A DNA stretch of 33,326 bases from Fibrobacter succinogenes (GTDB taxonomy: Bacteria > Fibrobacterota > Fibrobacteria > Fibrobacterales > Fibrobacteraceae). Where the stretch lies: positions 1 to 33,326 of the forward strand of contig CACXKY010000039.1 in NCBI GenBank assembly GCA_902768325.1. The letters are read 5' to 3'. The translations under genes and the position numbers were made by a program. Below, in pieces: positions 24,825 through 31,644 of this stretch. The notes under the pieces were generated by a model that was given only the letters and a program-made list of their open reading frames with translations, was not told where the DNA came from and made no database searches. Position 1 is the first letter of the stretch, and each line of letters starts with the position of its first letter.

Positions 24825-25715
24825 CTACATTCTCGCGGCTTTCGCGCGGCGTCTAAAGTGCTCGATGAGCGGAGCGACCGTTTCCTTGAAGTCGTCGTGC
24901 GTCTCGATGCGCACGAAGTCAATGGACATGCGCTGGAACAACTCCTTGGTCGCTTTGCCCTGGCGCTTGGCTTCACGGGCGAACGCTTCGCGGAAGGCGG
25001 CGTCTCCGGTGTCAATCAAGAGCGTTTCGCCAGTTTCGGGGTCTTCAAGTTCCACGAGTCCTGCGGGCGGGAGTTCCATTTCACGCGGGTCCACCACCGA
25101 GACCGCAAGCACGTCGTGGCGCTTGCGAAGAATCTTGAAGGCGTTCTCGAAACCTTCGTCCAGGAAGTCGCTCATCACCACGACGACGGCACGACGGTTC
25201 AGAATCTTACCGGCGTACTCAAGCGCTACCTGCGTGTTCGTGCCGTGGTGCTGCGGCTTGAAGTAGAGGATTTCACGGATAAGCCGCAGCACGTGCTTGC
25301 GGCCTTTTTCCGGCGGTATGAACAGTTCCACCTGGTCGGTATAAATCAGCAGGCCGACCTTGTCGTTGTTCTTGATGGCGGCAAAGGCGAGGAGTGCGGT
25401 AAGCGTCGCCATGACTTCGCCCTTCATCTGCTTGCCGGAACCGAATTCCGAAGAGCTGGAGGCGTCGACCATCAAAAGCATGGTCATTTCGCGCTCTTCG
25501 ATAAACTTCTTCACATAAGGCGTGCCCGTACGTGCGGTCACGTTCCAGTCGATAGTACGCACGTCGTCGCCCGGCATGTACTCGCGGACTTCGCTGAACT
25601 CCATACCGTTCCCCTTGAAGGAACTGTGGTAGGCGCCGGTCATCACGGTGTCGAGCGTGCCGCGAACGGAAAGTTCGATGCGGCTGACGGTCTTTAGAAC
25701 TTCTTTATCTAACAT
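24825..25715 (-). CDS. DUF58 family protein with von Willebrand A-like domain
   Basis: A 296-residue DUF58 protein. Landmarks are GMEFSEVREYMPGDDVRTIDWN near residues 37-58, the defining DUF58 block; then a vWA-type fold with the metal-site DASSS (VDASSSSEF) and later VVVVMSDFLDEG. Such proteins usually belong to MoxR ATPase operons thought to act in metal insertion or protein folding. Here no MoxR gene is adjacent: the 205 bases upstream hold no gene and hsp20 comes next. The ATG at 25715 has AGAGA upstream and TATATTC about 22 bases further. Confidence 0.92.
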   Translation of the reverse strand: MLDKEVLKTVSRIELSVRGTLDTVMTGAYHSSFKGNGMEFSEVREYMPGDDVRTIDWNVTARTGTPYVKKFIEEREMTMLLMVDASSSSEFGSGKQMKGEVMATLTALLAFAAIKNNDKVGLLIYTDQVELFIPPEKGRKHVLRLIREILYFKPQHHGTNTQVALEYAGKILNRRAVVVVMSDFLDEGFENAFKILRKRHDVLAVSVVDPREMELPPAGLVELEDPETGETLLIDTGDAAFREAFAREAKRQGKATKELFQRMSIDFVRIETHDDFKETVAPLIEHFRRRAKAARM

Positions 25716-25814
25716 TCTGAATCTCTTTTCACCGAAGAATATACAAAAAACTGAAAAAAAGAACCAATCTAAGTGCGTCGTTCGTCATTGTACAGGCGCG
25801 GGTAAGTACTGTAT

Positions 25815-25847
25815 GGATCCTTCGAGGCTTCGCCTCTCAGAATGACG
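25815..25847. repeat. Possible dispersed repeat with hairpin
   Basis: GGATCCTTCGAGGC, TTC, GCCTCTCAGAATGACG: the core GAGGC-TTC-GCCTC is a perfect stem. Units of this kind (ending in CAGAATGACG) are familiar as scattered intergenic repeats in several genomes; whether this one recurs here cannot be tested from one window. Confidence 0.4.
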
Positions 25848-25878
25848 ATAAAAAAAGAACTCCCGGCATAACCGGGAG
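25848..25878 (-). terminator. Terminator of hsp20
   Basis: On the minus strand CTCCCGG, loop TTATG, CCGGGAG, then TTCTTTTTTT. It starts about 43 bases after the hsp20 stop. Confidence 0.8.
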
Positions 25879-25920
25879 CCCTCTAAGGAGAACGATGAAT
25901 GGAGTACACTTGTTTTAGGA

Positions 25921-26301
25921 TTAGCCGATCGTCAACTTGCGTGCGGCGGCCTGGGCCTTTTTCGACAAGTCGAATTTCAAGATGCCGTTTTCAAGCGAGA
26001 CCTTGATGTTCTCGGTGTCGATGTCGTCTGCCAACCTGAAGCTGCGCTCGAAGGTGAACTTCTCGTCTTTGCTGCGGACACGCGTCGCCTTGACGGTGAT
26101 GATGTTCTTTTCGACCTGGATGTTCATGTCTTCTTTCTTCACGCCCGGGAGTTCGACTTCGAGTGCAAAACCGTTTTCGGTCTCGTAGTAGTCGGCCTTC
26201 GGCGTGTAGGTGCATTCGCCCTTGGCGGCTTCGGCGTTCAAGTTGTCAAGGAAGTTCTGGATACCATAGAATGCAGTCGGGAGAATCTGTGCGTTGATCA
26301 T
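25921..26301 (-). CDS. Hsp20 / small heat-shock protein
   Basis: A 126-residue small heat-shock chaperone that holds unfolding proteins in solution. The alpha-crystallin domain runs from about residue 34 to 122: YYETENGFALEVELPGVKKE, then ITVKATR, ERSFRLADDI, and the closing ENGILKFDLSK (the usual N-G-x-L signature). The C-terminal extension is short and ends KLTIG, where many family members have an I-x-I/V motif. The ATG at 26301 is chosen because AGAGGT lies eight bases upstream; a GTG at 26361 in frame would add 20 residues, but falls at the transcription start predicted from the sigma-54-type promoter (26371-26386). Confidence 0.94.
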   Translation of the reverse strand: MINAQILPTAFYGIQNFLDNLNAEAAKGECTYTPKADYYETENGFALEVELPGVKKEDMNIQVEKNIITVKATRVRSKDEKFTFERSFRLADDIDTENIKVSLENGILKFDLSKKAQAAARKLTIG

Positions 26302-26370
26302 AATTTTACCTCTTTTGGTTGCGGGTTCGGCCTTCGCCGCCGCCCATTGTTTCTTGTTCACCCTCCTTTA

Positions 26371-26386
26371 AGCGAACTCCGTGCCA
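26371..26386 (-). promoter_or_regulatory. Sigma-54-type -24/-12 promoter of hsp20
   Basis: TGGCACGGAGTTCGCT on the minus strand, against the consensus TGGCACR-N4-TTGCW: one mismatch in the -12 box (TCGCT). The GG and GC dinucleotides are exactly 10 bases apart. Transcription would begin near 26360. The TGGCA-type half sites around it (TGCCA 26382-26386 and TGGCA 26394-26398) form a small inverted repeat. Confidence 0.6.
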
Positions 26387-26549
26387 AAAGTGCTGGCAAG
26401 GCCGTTCTGCCTATGCCTAAAGGCAAAAAAAGGCCTTTTTTGAGCTAAAAACGCAGTTTTTGGGACCTCGCCCATGCCAATGCCGGGGCCTGGCATTTCA
26501 AAAAAGGACATAGGGCGTTTCGCGGGTGAAACAAGCCGTTTTTCAGATT
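26387..26549. other. Intergenic region with inverted repeats between hsp20 and the first esterase
   Basis: The 316-base gap between the hsp20 start and the end of the esterase gene holds no convincing gene. It contains the hsp20 promoter, a TGCC-TAAA-GGCA palindrome (26414-26425), an ATGCCA / TGGCAT inverted repeat (26474-26496) that could be an activator site, and the esterase terminator (26550-26592). The roles of the two palindromes are unknown. Confidence 0.4.
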
Positions 26550-26592
26550 GAAAAGAGGAAAAAGAAACGGCCCCTGTGGGGACAGGGACCGT
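26550..26592 (-). terminator. Terminator of the first CE1 esterase gene
   Basis: On the minus strand ACGGTCCCTGT, loop CCCC, ACAGGGGCCGT (an 11-base-pair stem with one T-G pair), then TTTCTTTTT. The 26-base hairpin (26567-26592) recurs exactly at 29901-29926 after the third esterase gene. Confidence 0.8.
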
Positions 26593-26617
26593 TGTAGGTT
26601 GGTTATGGAGGGCAATT

Positions 26618-28105
26618 TTAAAATTGTTCGAAGAACTTGTGGACTTCTTCGGGGACCCAGGTGCTTTCCCAGTTCCAGCCTACGCTCATGTTGCCGGTAT
26701 CGTGGGCGGTCCACTGGTGGCTTCCGGGCCAGCTGCACCACTTGACGGGGAAGCGTTCGTCCACCGTCTTGAAGTCGTAGCACACGTGGCCGGTGTTGCC
26801 GCTGATTTCTTCGGGCTTTTCGCTGCTCGCGTCGGTGAAGTCGCCATTCTCGTCGGCCTTGCCGTTTCGCTTGAGGATGCGCGTAAGGGCGCTGTTCTTC
26901 GCACGGTTGTAGTCACAGCGGTCGTCGTTTACGCCGTGCACGTTCATCCAGGCGATGGGCAGGTTCTTCATGGCGTTGCCTTCGGGCAGCCAGATGTTGT
27001 AATCGGCCACGGCATAGGTCGCGGCGGCACGCACGCGGTTCTGCATGTCCTGGGCCAGCGAGTAGCTGAACATGGCGCCGTAGCTGAAGCCCGTGATGAA
27101 CACGCGGCTCGTGTCAATGCAGTAGTTCTCGTTCAGGGTGGTAAGCGTCTGGGCGAAGAAGTCGTGGTCAGCCTGGCCCTTGTTCCACAGGCCGCCAATC
27201 GCGTCGAGAGAGACAAAGATGTAGTCGCCGTTCTTGTCGAGCACCTGCTGGCCGTAGTACGGAGTCGGATGGTCGTAGTCGGCGGCGTGGTGCACAAAGT
27301 CTTCGCCGTTGCTGCCGTAGCAGTGCAGTGCGAACAGCACCTTGTGCGGCTTGGTGTTGTCGTAGTTCTTGGGCAGGGTGATAAAGTAGGTGCGGTTGTC
27401 GCTACCGACCTTAATCTGGAACTGGTCGCCGTTTTCGACGCTCTTGACCTTCTGCAGCTTGGATGCCGAGCCGCAGCCCTTACTCGGGGTCGGGTCGTTC
27501 TTGAGCGCGTAGCCGAACTTGAATTGCGGAGCGGTTTTCTTGAGCTTCACGTCGAGCGTGGTATCGAGCGTGCCGAGCGGTACGGAGAGCGTATCGAAGC
27601 CTTCGGCCACAAAGCGGATGGTCTCCCCTTGGGCCACTTCCTTGGCGAGGGAACTGTTGCGCGTGAACTTGAAGTTCTGCTTGGCGTTACCGACGCTCAC
27701 CTGCGCAAAGTAGGTGCCGCGGGCCTTGACGGCGCGGCTCAGGTCGTAGGTGCCGGAGCCCTGCAAGGTCTTCTTGAAAACCTGGTTTCCGAGCGGGTCG
27801 TAAATCTTGACCTGGACGGGCGCGCCGCTGCTCTGCGAGTACGAGAGGATACCGTTGCTTATGCCGATGTAACCAACGGAATTCCTGGTGGCGTTGAGGC
27901 CGATCGTTTCCTCTTCGTGGATGGTGAATTTGCCCTGGTCGTCGGTCGTTGTGGACTTGCCTTCTTTCAAGAGATCAACGGCGACGTCCTTGAGGGCTTG
28001 ACCCTGTTCGTCGGAGACGGTGCCCGAGACGGTGTATGCGGAAGCTAGCCCGCAGAACGCCAGGAGGCATGCAGCCGACAAAAGATGGGGTGATTTGGTT
28101 CTCAT
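26618..28105 (-). CDS. Secreted CE1-type esterase, paralogue 1
   Basis: A 495-residue exported esterase, likely removing feruloyl or acetyl groups from plant cell wall xylan. Parts in order: signal peptide (1-23, MRTKSPHLL... ASA); a carboxypeptidase-regulatory-like Ig domain (25-66, VSGTVSDEQGQALKDVAVDL); a second beta domain (75-190) ending GFDTLSVPLGTLDTTL; then the alpha/beta hydrolase from PTPSKGCG (206-212). Catalytic residues are Ser341 (GFSYG), Asp394 (GVNDD) and His463 (HQW). The start is ATG 28105 with AAAGGAG upstream; an upstream in-frame extension is rejected. Unlike the other two it has LDAIGGLWN where they have a PxGxTDxMPW stretch, so a loop near the active site has changed. 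Confidence 0.87.
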   Translation of the reverse strand: MRTKSPHLLSAACLLAFCGLASAYTVSGTVSDEQGQALKDVAVDLLKEGKSTTTDDQGKFTIHEEETIGLNATRNSVGYIGISNGILSYSQSSGAPVQVKIYDPLGNQVFKKTLQGSGTYDLSRAVKARGTYFAQVSVGNAKQNFKFTRNSSLAKEVAQGETIRFVAEGFDTLSVPLGTLDTTLDVKLKKTAPQFKFGYALKNDPTPSKGCGSASKLQKVKSVENGDQFQIKVGSDNRTYFITLPKNYDNTKPHKVLFALHCYGSNGEDFVHHAADYDHPTPYYGQQVLDKNGDYIFVSLDAIGGLWNKGQADHDFFAQTLTTLNENYCIDTSRVFITGFSYGAMFSYSLAQDMQNRVRAAATYAVADYNIWLPEGNAMKNLPIAWMNVHGVNDDRCDYNRAKNSALTRILKRNGKADENGDFTDASSEKPEEISGNTGHVCYDFKTVDERFPVKWCSWPGSHQWTAHDTGNMSVGWNWESTWVPEEVHKFFEQF

Positions 28106-28234
28106 GAGTTCTCCTTTTTTCCCTAACTCCTCATTATAAATGAATTTAAACTCCGGTCCGCTTAAGGTCGCAGGGCAAAACCGTTTGCCTATGGACGAAT
28201 TATCTATAAAAAGAAGTTTACGGCTTATTTTGCA

Positions 28235-28270
28235 CAAAAAAACGGTCCCTGCAGGGGGTGCAGGGGCCGT
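28235..28270 (-). terminator. Terminator of the second CE1 esterase gene
   Basis: A 12-base-pair hairpin on the minus strand (ACGGCCCCTGCA, loop CCCCC, TGCAGGGACCGT) followed by a run of T. It is a variant of the terminators of the two neighbouring esterases. Confidence 0.8.
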
Positions 28271-28294
28271 CGTGGGTTTTATGGAGGAAAAAAA

Positions 28295-29770
28295 CTAGAA
28301 CTGAGTGATGAATTCCCAGCCGATGTCGGATGCCCACAGCTTGCCGTTTTCACGCATATCCCACTGGTGGCCGCCGTTGAAGGTGCACCACTTCACGGGG
28401 AAGCGCGGGTCGACCGTCTTGTAGTCGTAACAGACGTGGTTGCCGCCAGTGTATTCGGTCGCCTTTTCGCCGGTGCAGTCGGTGTGGCCTTCGGGGCCGT
28501 TGTTCTTCAAGATCCTGTCGCGGGCGCTACGTCCCATGCTCGGCGGGCAGGTGCCATCGCTTAAGCCCACGGTTCCCATCCAGGCAATCGGCTTGCCTGC
28601 GTTCTTCGGGAGGTAGATGACCTGGTCGGCGGTCGCGAATACCACCACGCCGCGGAGCCTGTGCTGGAATGTCTGGGCGAGAGAGTTCGAGTACATGGCG
28701 CCGAAGCTGAAGCCCGAGGAGAACACGCGCGAGGTGTCGACGCAGAGGTTCTCGTTCAGGTAGGTGAGGATTTCGTCGAAGAACAGGTGGTCCTTGTTGT
28801 CACCGCAGCGCCAGGGCATGTTGTCGGTGTAGCCGTGCGGTGCCACGAAGATGGTGCTCTCCTTGGCGCCCTTCTGGTCGCGGTAGCCGTAGTAATGCTC
28901 GTTCTTCGCGACGTTCTGGGCGGAACCGCCCATGCAGTGCATGCCGAACACCAGGCGGTAGGGCTTGTTCTTGTCGTAGTTCTCGGGGAGGTCGAGGTAG
29001 ACTTCGTGCTCGATGCCGCCGCCGGTGAACTTGAAGTAGTTCTTGAGCGTGTTGTCCTTGCCGCAGCCCTTACTCGGGGTGGGATCGTTGCCGATGGCGT
29101 AGCCGAAAGCATAAGTCTGCTGGGTGGCCGCGGCCGTGAGCTTGAGCTCGAGAGTCGTGTCAAGCGTACCGAGCGGAACGGTGAGCGTGTCGAAACCTTC
29201 GGCAACAACACGGAGGGCTTCGCCCGCCTGCACGTCCTTGAGCAATGCACGGCGGCTTTCGCCGAAGGTGGTGCTGTAGTTGCTGGTCGAAGTGAAGCGG
29301 ATGGTCTGCTTCGCGCTGCCGACGGCGATTTGGGCAAAGTAGGTGCCCTTGGCCTTTACAGCGGAGGTGAGGTCCACCTGGCCCGAACCGTAGAGGCTCT
29401 GCTTGAACACCTGGTTACCCATGAGGTCGAAAATCCTGACGTTCACGGGGGAATTGCCGCTCTGCGAGAACGAGAGGATTCCGGAGTTGATGCTGATGTA
29501 GCCCGGCGCTACGGAAGCATGAAGACCGATGGGTGGCGTTATGGTATCGCCCGGCTGCGTGGTGTCGCCCGGCGAAGCCTCGTCTTCGTGGATGGTGAAC
29601 TTGCCGGACTTGTCGGTGACAGTCGACTTGTTCTCCTTGATGAGCGTGACCTCGGCTCCGACAACAGCCTTGTTGCTATTGTCCTTGACGGTGCCACTGA
29701 TGGTGTAGGCGGATGCTACTGAAAACGCTGTCGCCAATGCGACAGTGAAAACGGATCTGACTCCTTTCAT
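28295..29770 (-). CDS. Secreted CE1-type esterase, paralogue 2
   Basis: A 491-residue paralogue with the same plan: signal peptide (1-21), regulatory-like Ig domain (23-62), a spacer rich in Pro, Gly, Asp and Thr (64-80) not found in paralogue 1, a second beta domain to about 211, and the CE1 catalytic domain from PTPSKGCG (230-237). Catalytic residues are Ser355 (GFSFG), Asp405 (GLSDG) and His468 (GGHQW). It is the most divergent of the three in the catalytic domain: VGLSD replaces the VHGxND of the others and its C-terminus is SDIGWEFITQF. ATG 29770 with AGAGGAG upstream is the start. Confidence 0.87.
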   Translation of the reverse strand: MKGVRSVFTVALATAFSVASAYTISGTVKDNSNKAVVGAEVTLIKENKSTVTDKSGKFTIHEDEASPGDTTQPGDTITPPIGLHASVAPGYISINSGILSFSQSGNSPVNVRIFDLMGNQVFKQSLYGSGQVDLTSAVKAKGTYFAQIAVGSAKQTIRFTSTSNYSTTFGESRRALLKDVQAGEALRVVAEGFDTLTVPLGTLDTTLELKLTAAATQQTYAFGYAIGNDPTPSKGCGKDNTLKNYFKFTGGGIEHEVYLDLPENYDKNKPYRLVFGMHCMGGSAQNVAKNEHYYGYRDQKGAKESTIFVAPHGYTDNMPWRCGDNKDHLFFDEILTYLNENLCVDTSRVFSSGFSFGAMYSNSLAQTFQHRLRGVVVFATADQVIYLPKNAGKPIAWMGTVGLSDGTCPPSMGRSARDRILKNNGPEGHTDCTGEKATEYTGGNHVCYDYKTVDPRFPVKWCTFNGGHQWDMRENGKLWASDIGWEFITQF

Positions 29771-29890
29771 TGTTGACTCCTCTCCAACTCCCACACAACC
29801 TTTGGTTGTTGTTCTCCTAATATAAATTAATGCTGGGGAAAATTATTAATTGTAAAAAAAAGTTGGTGTAAAAATTTCTGGAATCGGAAA

Positions 29891-29926
29891 ACAAATGGAA
29901 ACGGCCCCTGTGGGGACAGGGACCGT
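29891..29926 (-). terminator. Terminator of the third CE1 esterase gene
   Basis: The 26-base hairpin 29901-29926 is identical to that at 26567-26592. The T-run is weaker here (TTTCCATTTG), so termination may be less efficient. Confidence 0.65.
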
Positions 29927-29952
29927 TCTTGGGTTGGTTATGGAGGGTAATT

Positions 29953-31476
29953 CTAGAACTGTTCGAAGAACTTGTGGACTTCTTCGGGAACCCAGGTGCT
30001 CTGCCAGTTGCCGTTGTCGTAGGCGGTCCACTGGTGCTGACCATTCCAGCTGCAGAACTTGACCGGGAAGCGTTCGTCGACGGTTGTGAAATCATAGCAG
30101 AGGTGTCCGCTGCCACCGACCTCCTTCGGCTTTTCAGCGCTAGCGTCGGTGAAGTTACCATCTGCATCGGCCTTACCGTTGTTTTTGAGGATGCGCTTCA
30201 GTGCACTGTCTCTGGCGCGGTTGTACTGGCAGGTGCCGTCATTCTTGCCGTGCACGGCCATCCAGGCGATGGGCAAACCCTTGTTCTTCGGCAAGTAGAT
30301 GTTGTAGTCGGCAGTTGCGTACACGGCCACGGCGCGCAGGCGGTCTTGCATGTCCTGGGCCATGGAGTTCGTGACCATGGCGCCGAAGCTGAAGCCCGTC
30401 ATGAACACGCGGCTGGTGTCAATGCAGTAGTTTTCTTCGAGAGTCGTAAGCAACTGGTCGATGAACTTGTGGTCCTTGTCGCTAGATACGCTCCATGGCA
30501 TACCGTCGGTATCGCCACGCGGAGAAACGAAGATATAGTTGCCTTCCGTATCCAGCTTCTGCTGGCCGTAGTACGGACTCGGATGGTCCTGGTCCGGATT
30601 GTGGTGGACGAAGTCTTCGGCGTTAGAGCCCATGCAGTGCATGGCGAAGAGCAACTTGTAAGGTTTCTTGTTGTCGTAGTTTTTGGGCAAAGTGAGGAAG
30701 TATTCGCGGTTTTCGCTACCCACTCTCAATTCGAAGCGGTCGCCATTTTCGACACTCTTGGTCTTTTGCAGCTTGGAAGTCGTGCCGCAGCCCTTACTCG
30801 GGGTCGGGTCGTTCTTCAAGGCGTAACCGAATTTGAATGTCGGTGCCGGAGGCGGGGTCTTCGTGAGCTTGAGGGCAAGCGTCGTGTCAAGGGTGCCGAG
30901 CGGAACGGAGAGAGTGTCGAATCCGTCGGCGATGACACGAAGGGTTTCTCCCGGCTGGACATCCTTCAGCAGGGCGTGGCCGTTGGCATCGAAGGATGCG
31001 CTGAAGTTGCCTTCCGAAGTAAAGCGGATGGTCTGCTTGGCGCTGCCCGTGGATACCTGGGCGAAATAAGTGCCTTTGGCCTTGACGCCGGACGTGAGGT
31101 CAACCTGTCCGGAACCGTAAAGGGTCTGTTTGAAAACTTGATTGCCCATCAGGTCGAAAATCCTGACCTGGACGGGAGAATTCGCGCCCTGGTTGAACGA
31201 GAGAATGCCGGAATTGATGCTGATGAATCCCGGGGTCGTGCTGCTCGCGAAGATGCCGGTGGGAGGTGGTTCGACATTTTCATCCTCGTGGATGGTGAAC
31301 TTGCCTTCCGCATCGGTTTTGGTGGCTTTGTTTTCTTTGACAAGCGTAACATCGGCATTGCCGATTGCGACGCCAGATTCGTCAGCAACGGTACCGCTAA
31401 CGGTATAAGCCGAGGCTGCTGTGCTAAGGGCGGCTACAACGGCCGCCATGGACAACGAAAGATGAAGGTCCTTCAT
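29953..31476 (-). CDS. Secreted CE1-type esterase, paralogue 3
   Basis: A 507-residue exported esterase with signal peptide (1-23), Ig-like regulatory domain (25-65), short Pro-rich spacer (EPPPTG), second beta domain (to about 205) and CE1 catalytic domain from PTPSKGCG (224-231). Catalytic residues: Ser363 (GFSFG), Asp413 (GKNDG), His481 (GQHQW). Its N-terminal half is closest to paralogue 2 (ISINSGILSF, VRIFDLMGNQVFKQ), while most of its catalytic domain matches paralogue 1 (KFGYALKNDPTPSKGCG, YNRA, STWVPEEVHKFFEQF), which suggests a recombinant. ATG 31476 follows AAAGGAG by seven bases; the longer frame to 31563 crosses the likely leader and is rejected. Confidence 0.87.
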   Translation of the reverse strand: MKDLHLSLSMAAVVAALSTAASAYTVSGTVADESGVAIGNADVTLVKENKATKTDAEGKFTIHEDENVEPPPTGIFASSTTPGFISINSGILSFNQGANSPVQVRIFDLMGNQVFKQTLYGSGQVDLTSGVKAKGTYFAQVSTGSAKQTIRFTSEGNFSASFDANGHALLKDVQPGETLRVIADGFDTLSVPLGTLDTTLALKLTKTPPPAPTFKFGYALKNDPTPSKGCGTTSKLQKTKSVENGDRFELRVGSENREYFLTLPKNYDNKKPYKLLFAMHCMGSNAEDFVHHNPDQDHPSPYYGQQKLDTEGNYIFVSPRGDTDGMPWSVSSDKDHKFIDQLLTTLEENYCIDTSRVFMTGFSFGAMVTNSMAQDMQDRLRAVAVYATADYNIYLPKNKGLPIAWMAVHGKNDGTCQYNRARDSALKRILKNNGKADADGNFTDASAEKPKEVGGSGHLCYDFTTVDERFPVKFCSWNGQHQWTAYDNGNWQSTWVPEEVHKFFEQF

Positions 31477-31561
31477 TCCAACTCCTTTATTGTGTGTTTT
31501 CCAAACGCTCCAATATCCCCAATGGGCAATATATTTGTATTTTACGTGGCTGGCACAAGCC

Positions 31562-31595
31562 AAAAAAATACGCCATGGATAAATTGTCCATGGCG
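31562..31595 (-). terminator. Terminator of the TolC-like gene
   Basis: On the minus strand CGCCATGGA, loop CAATTTA, TCCATGGCG (nine base pairs, perfect), then TATTTTTTT. It lies about 50 bases past the stop of the TolC-like gene and upstream of the third esterase gene. Confidence 0.8.
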
Positions 31596-31644
31596 AAATT
31601 TGCGCAAAAATGCGGTTTTTGCTTACGAAAAGCGTTTTTTTTTG

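Noticed and set aside
26302..26420. CIRCE-type heat-shock operator before hsp20
   Set aside because: No TTAGCACTC-N9-GAGTGCTAA element is present; the palindromes there are TGCCA/TGGCA types.
26576..28048. A 490-codon open frame on the plus strand
   Set aside because: It is antisense to the first esterase gene, has no ribosome-binding site and a Val/Ala/Gly-rich composition typical of a shadow frame in GC-biased coding DNA.
28106..28237. Upstream in-frame extension of esterase paralogue 1 by 44 residues
   Set aside because: It would precede the signal peptide and cross the leader; a good Shine-Dalgarno site marks ATG 28105.
31477..31563. Upstream extension of esterase paralogue 3 by 29 residues
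   Set aside because: The signal peptide starts at ATG 31476, which has AAAGGAG seven bases upstream.
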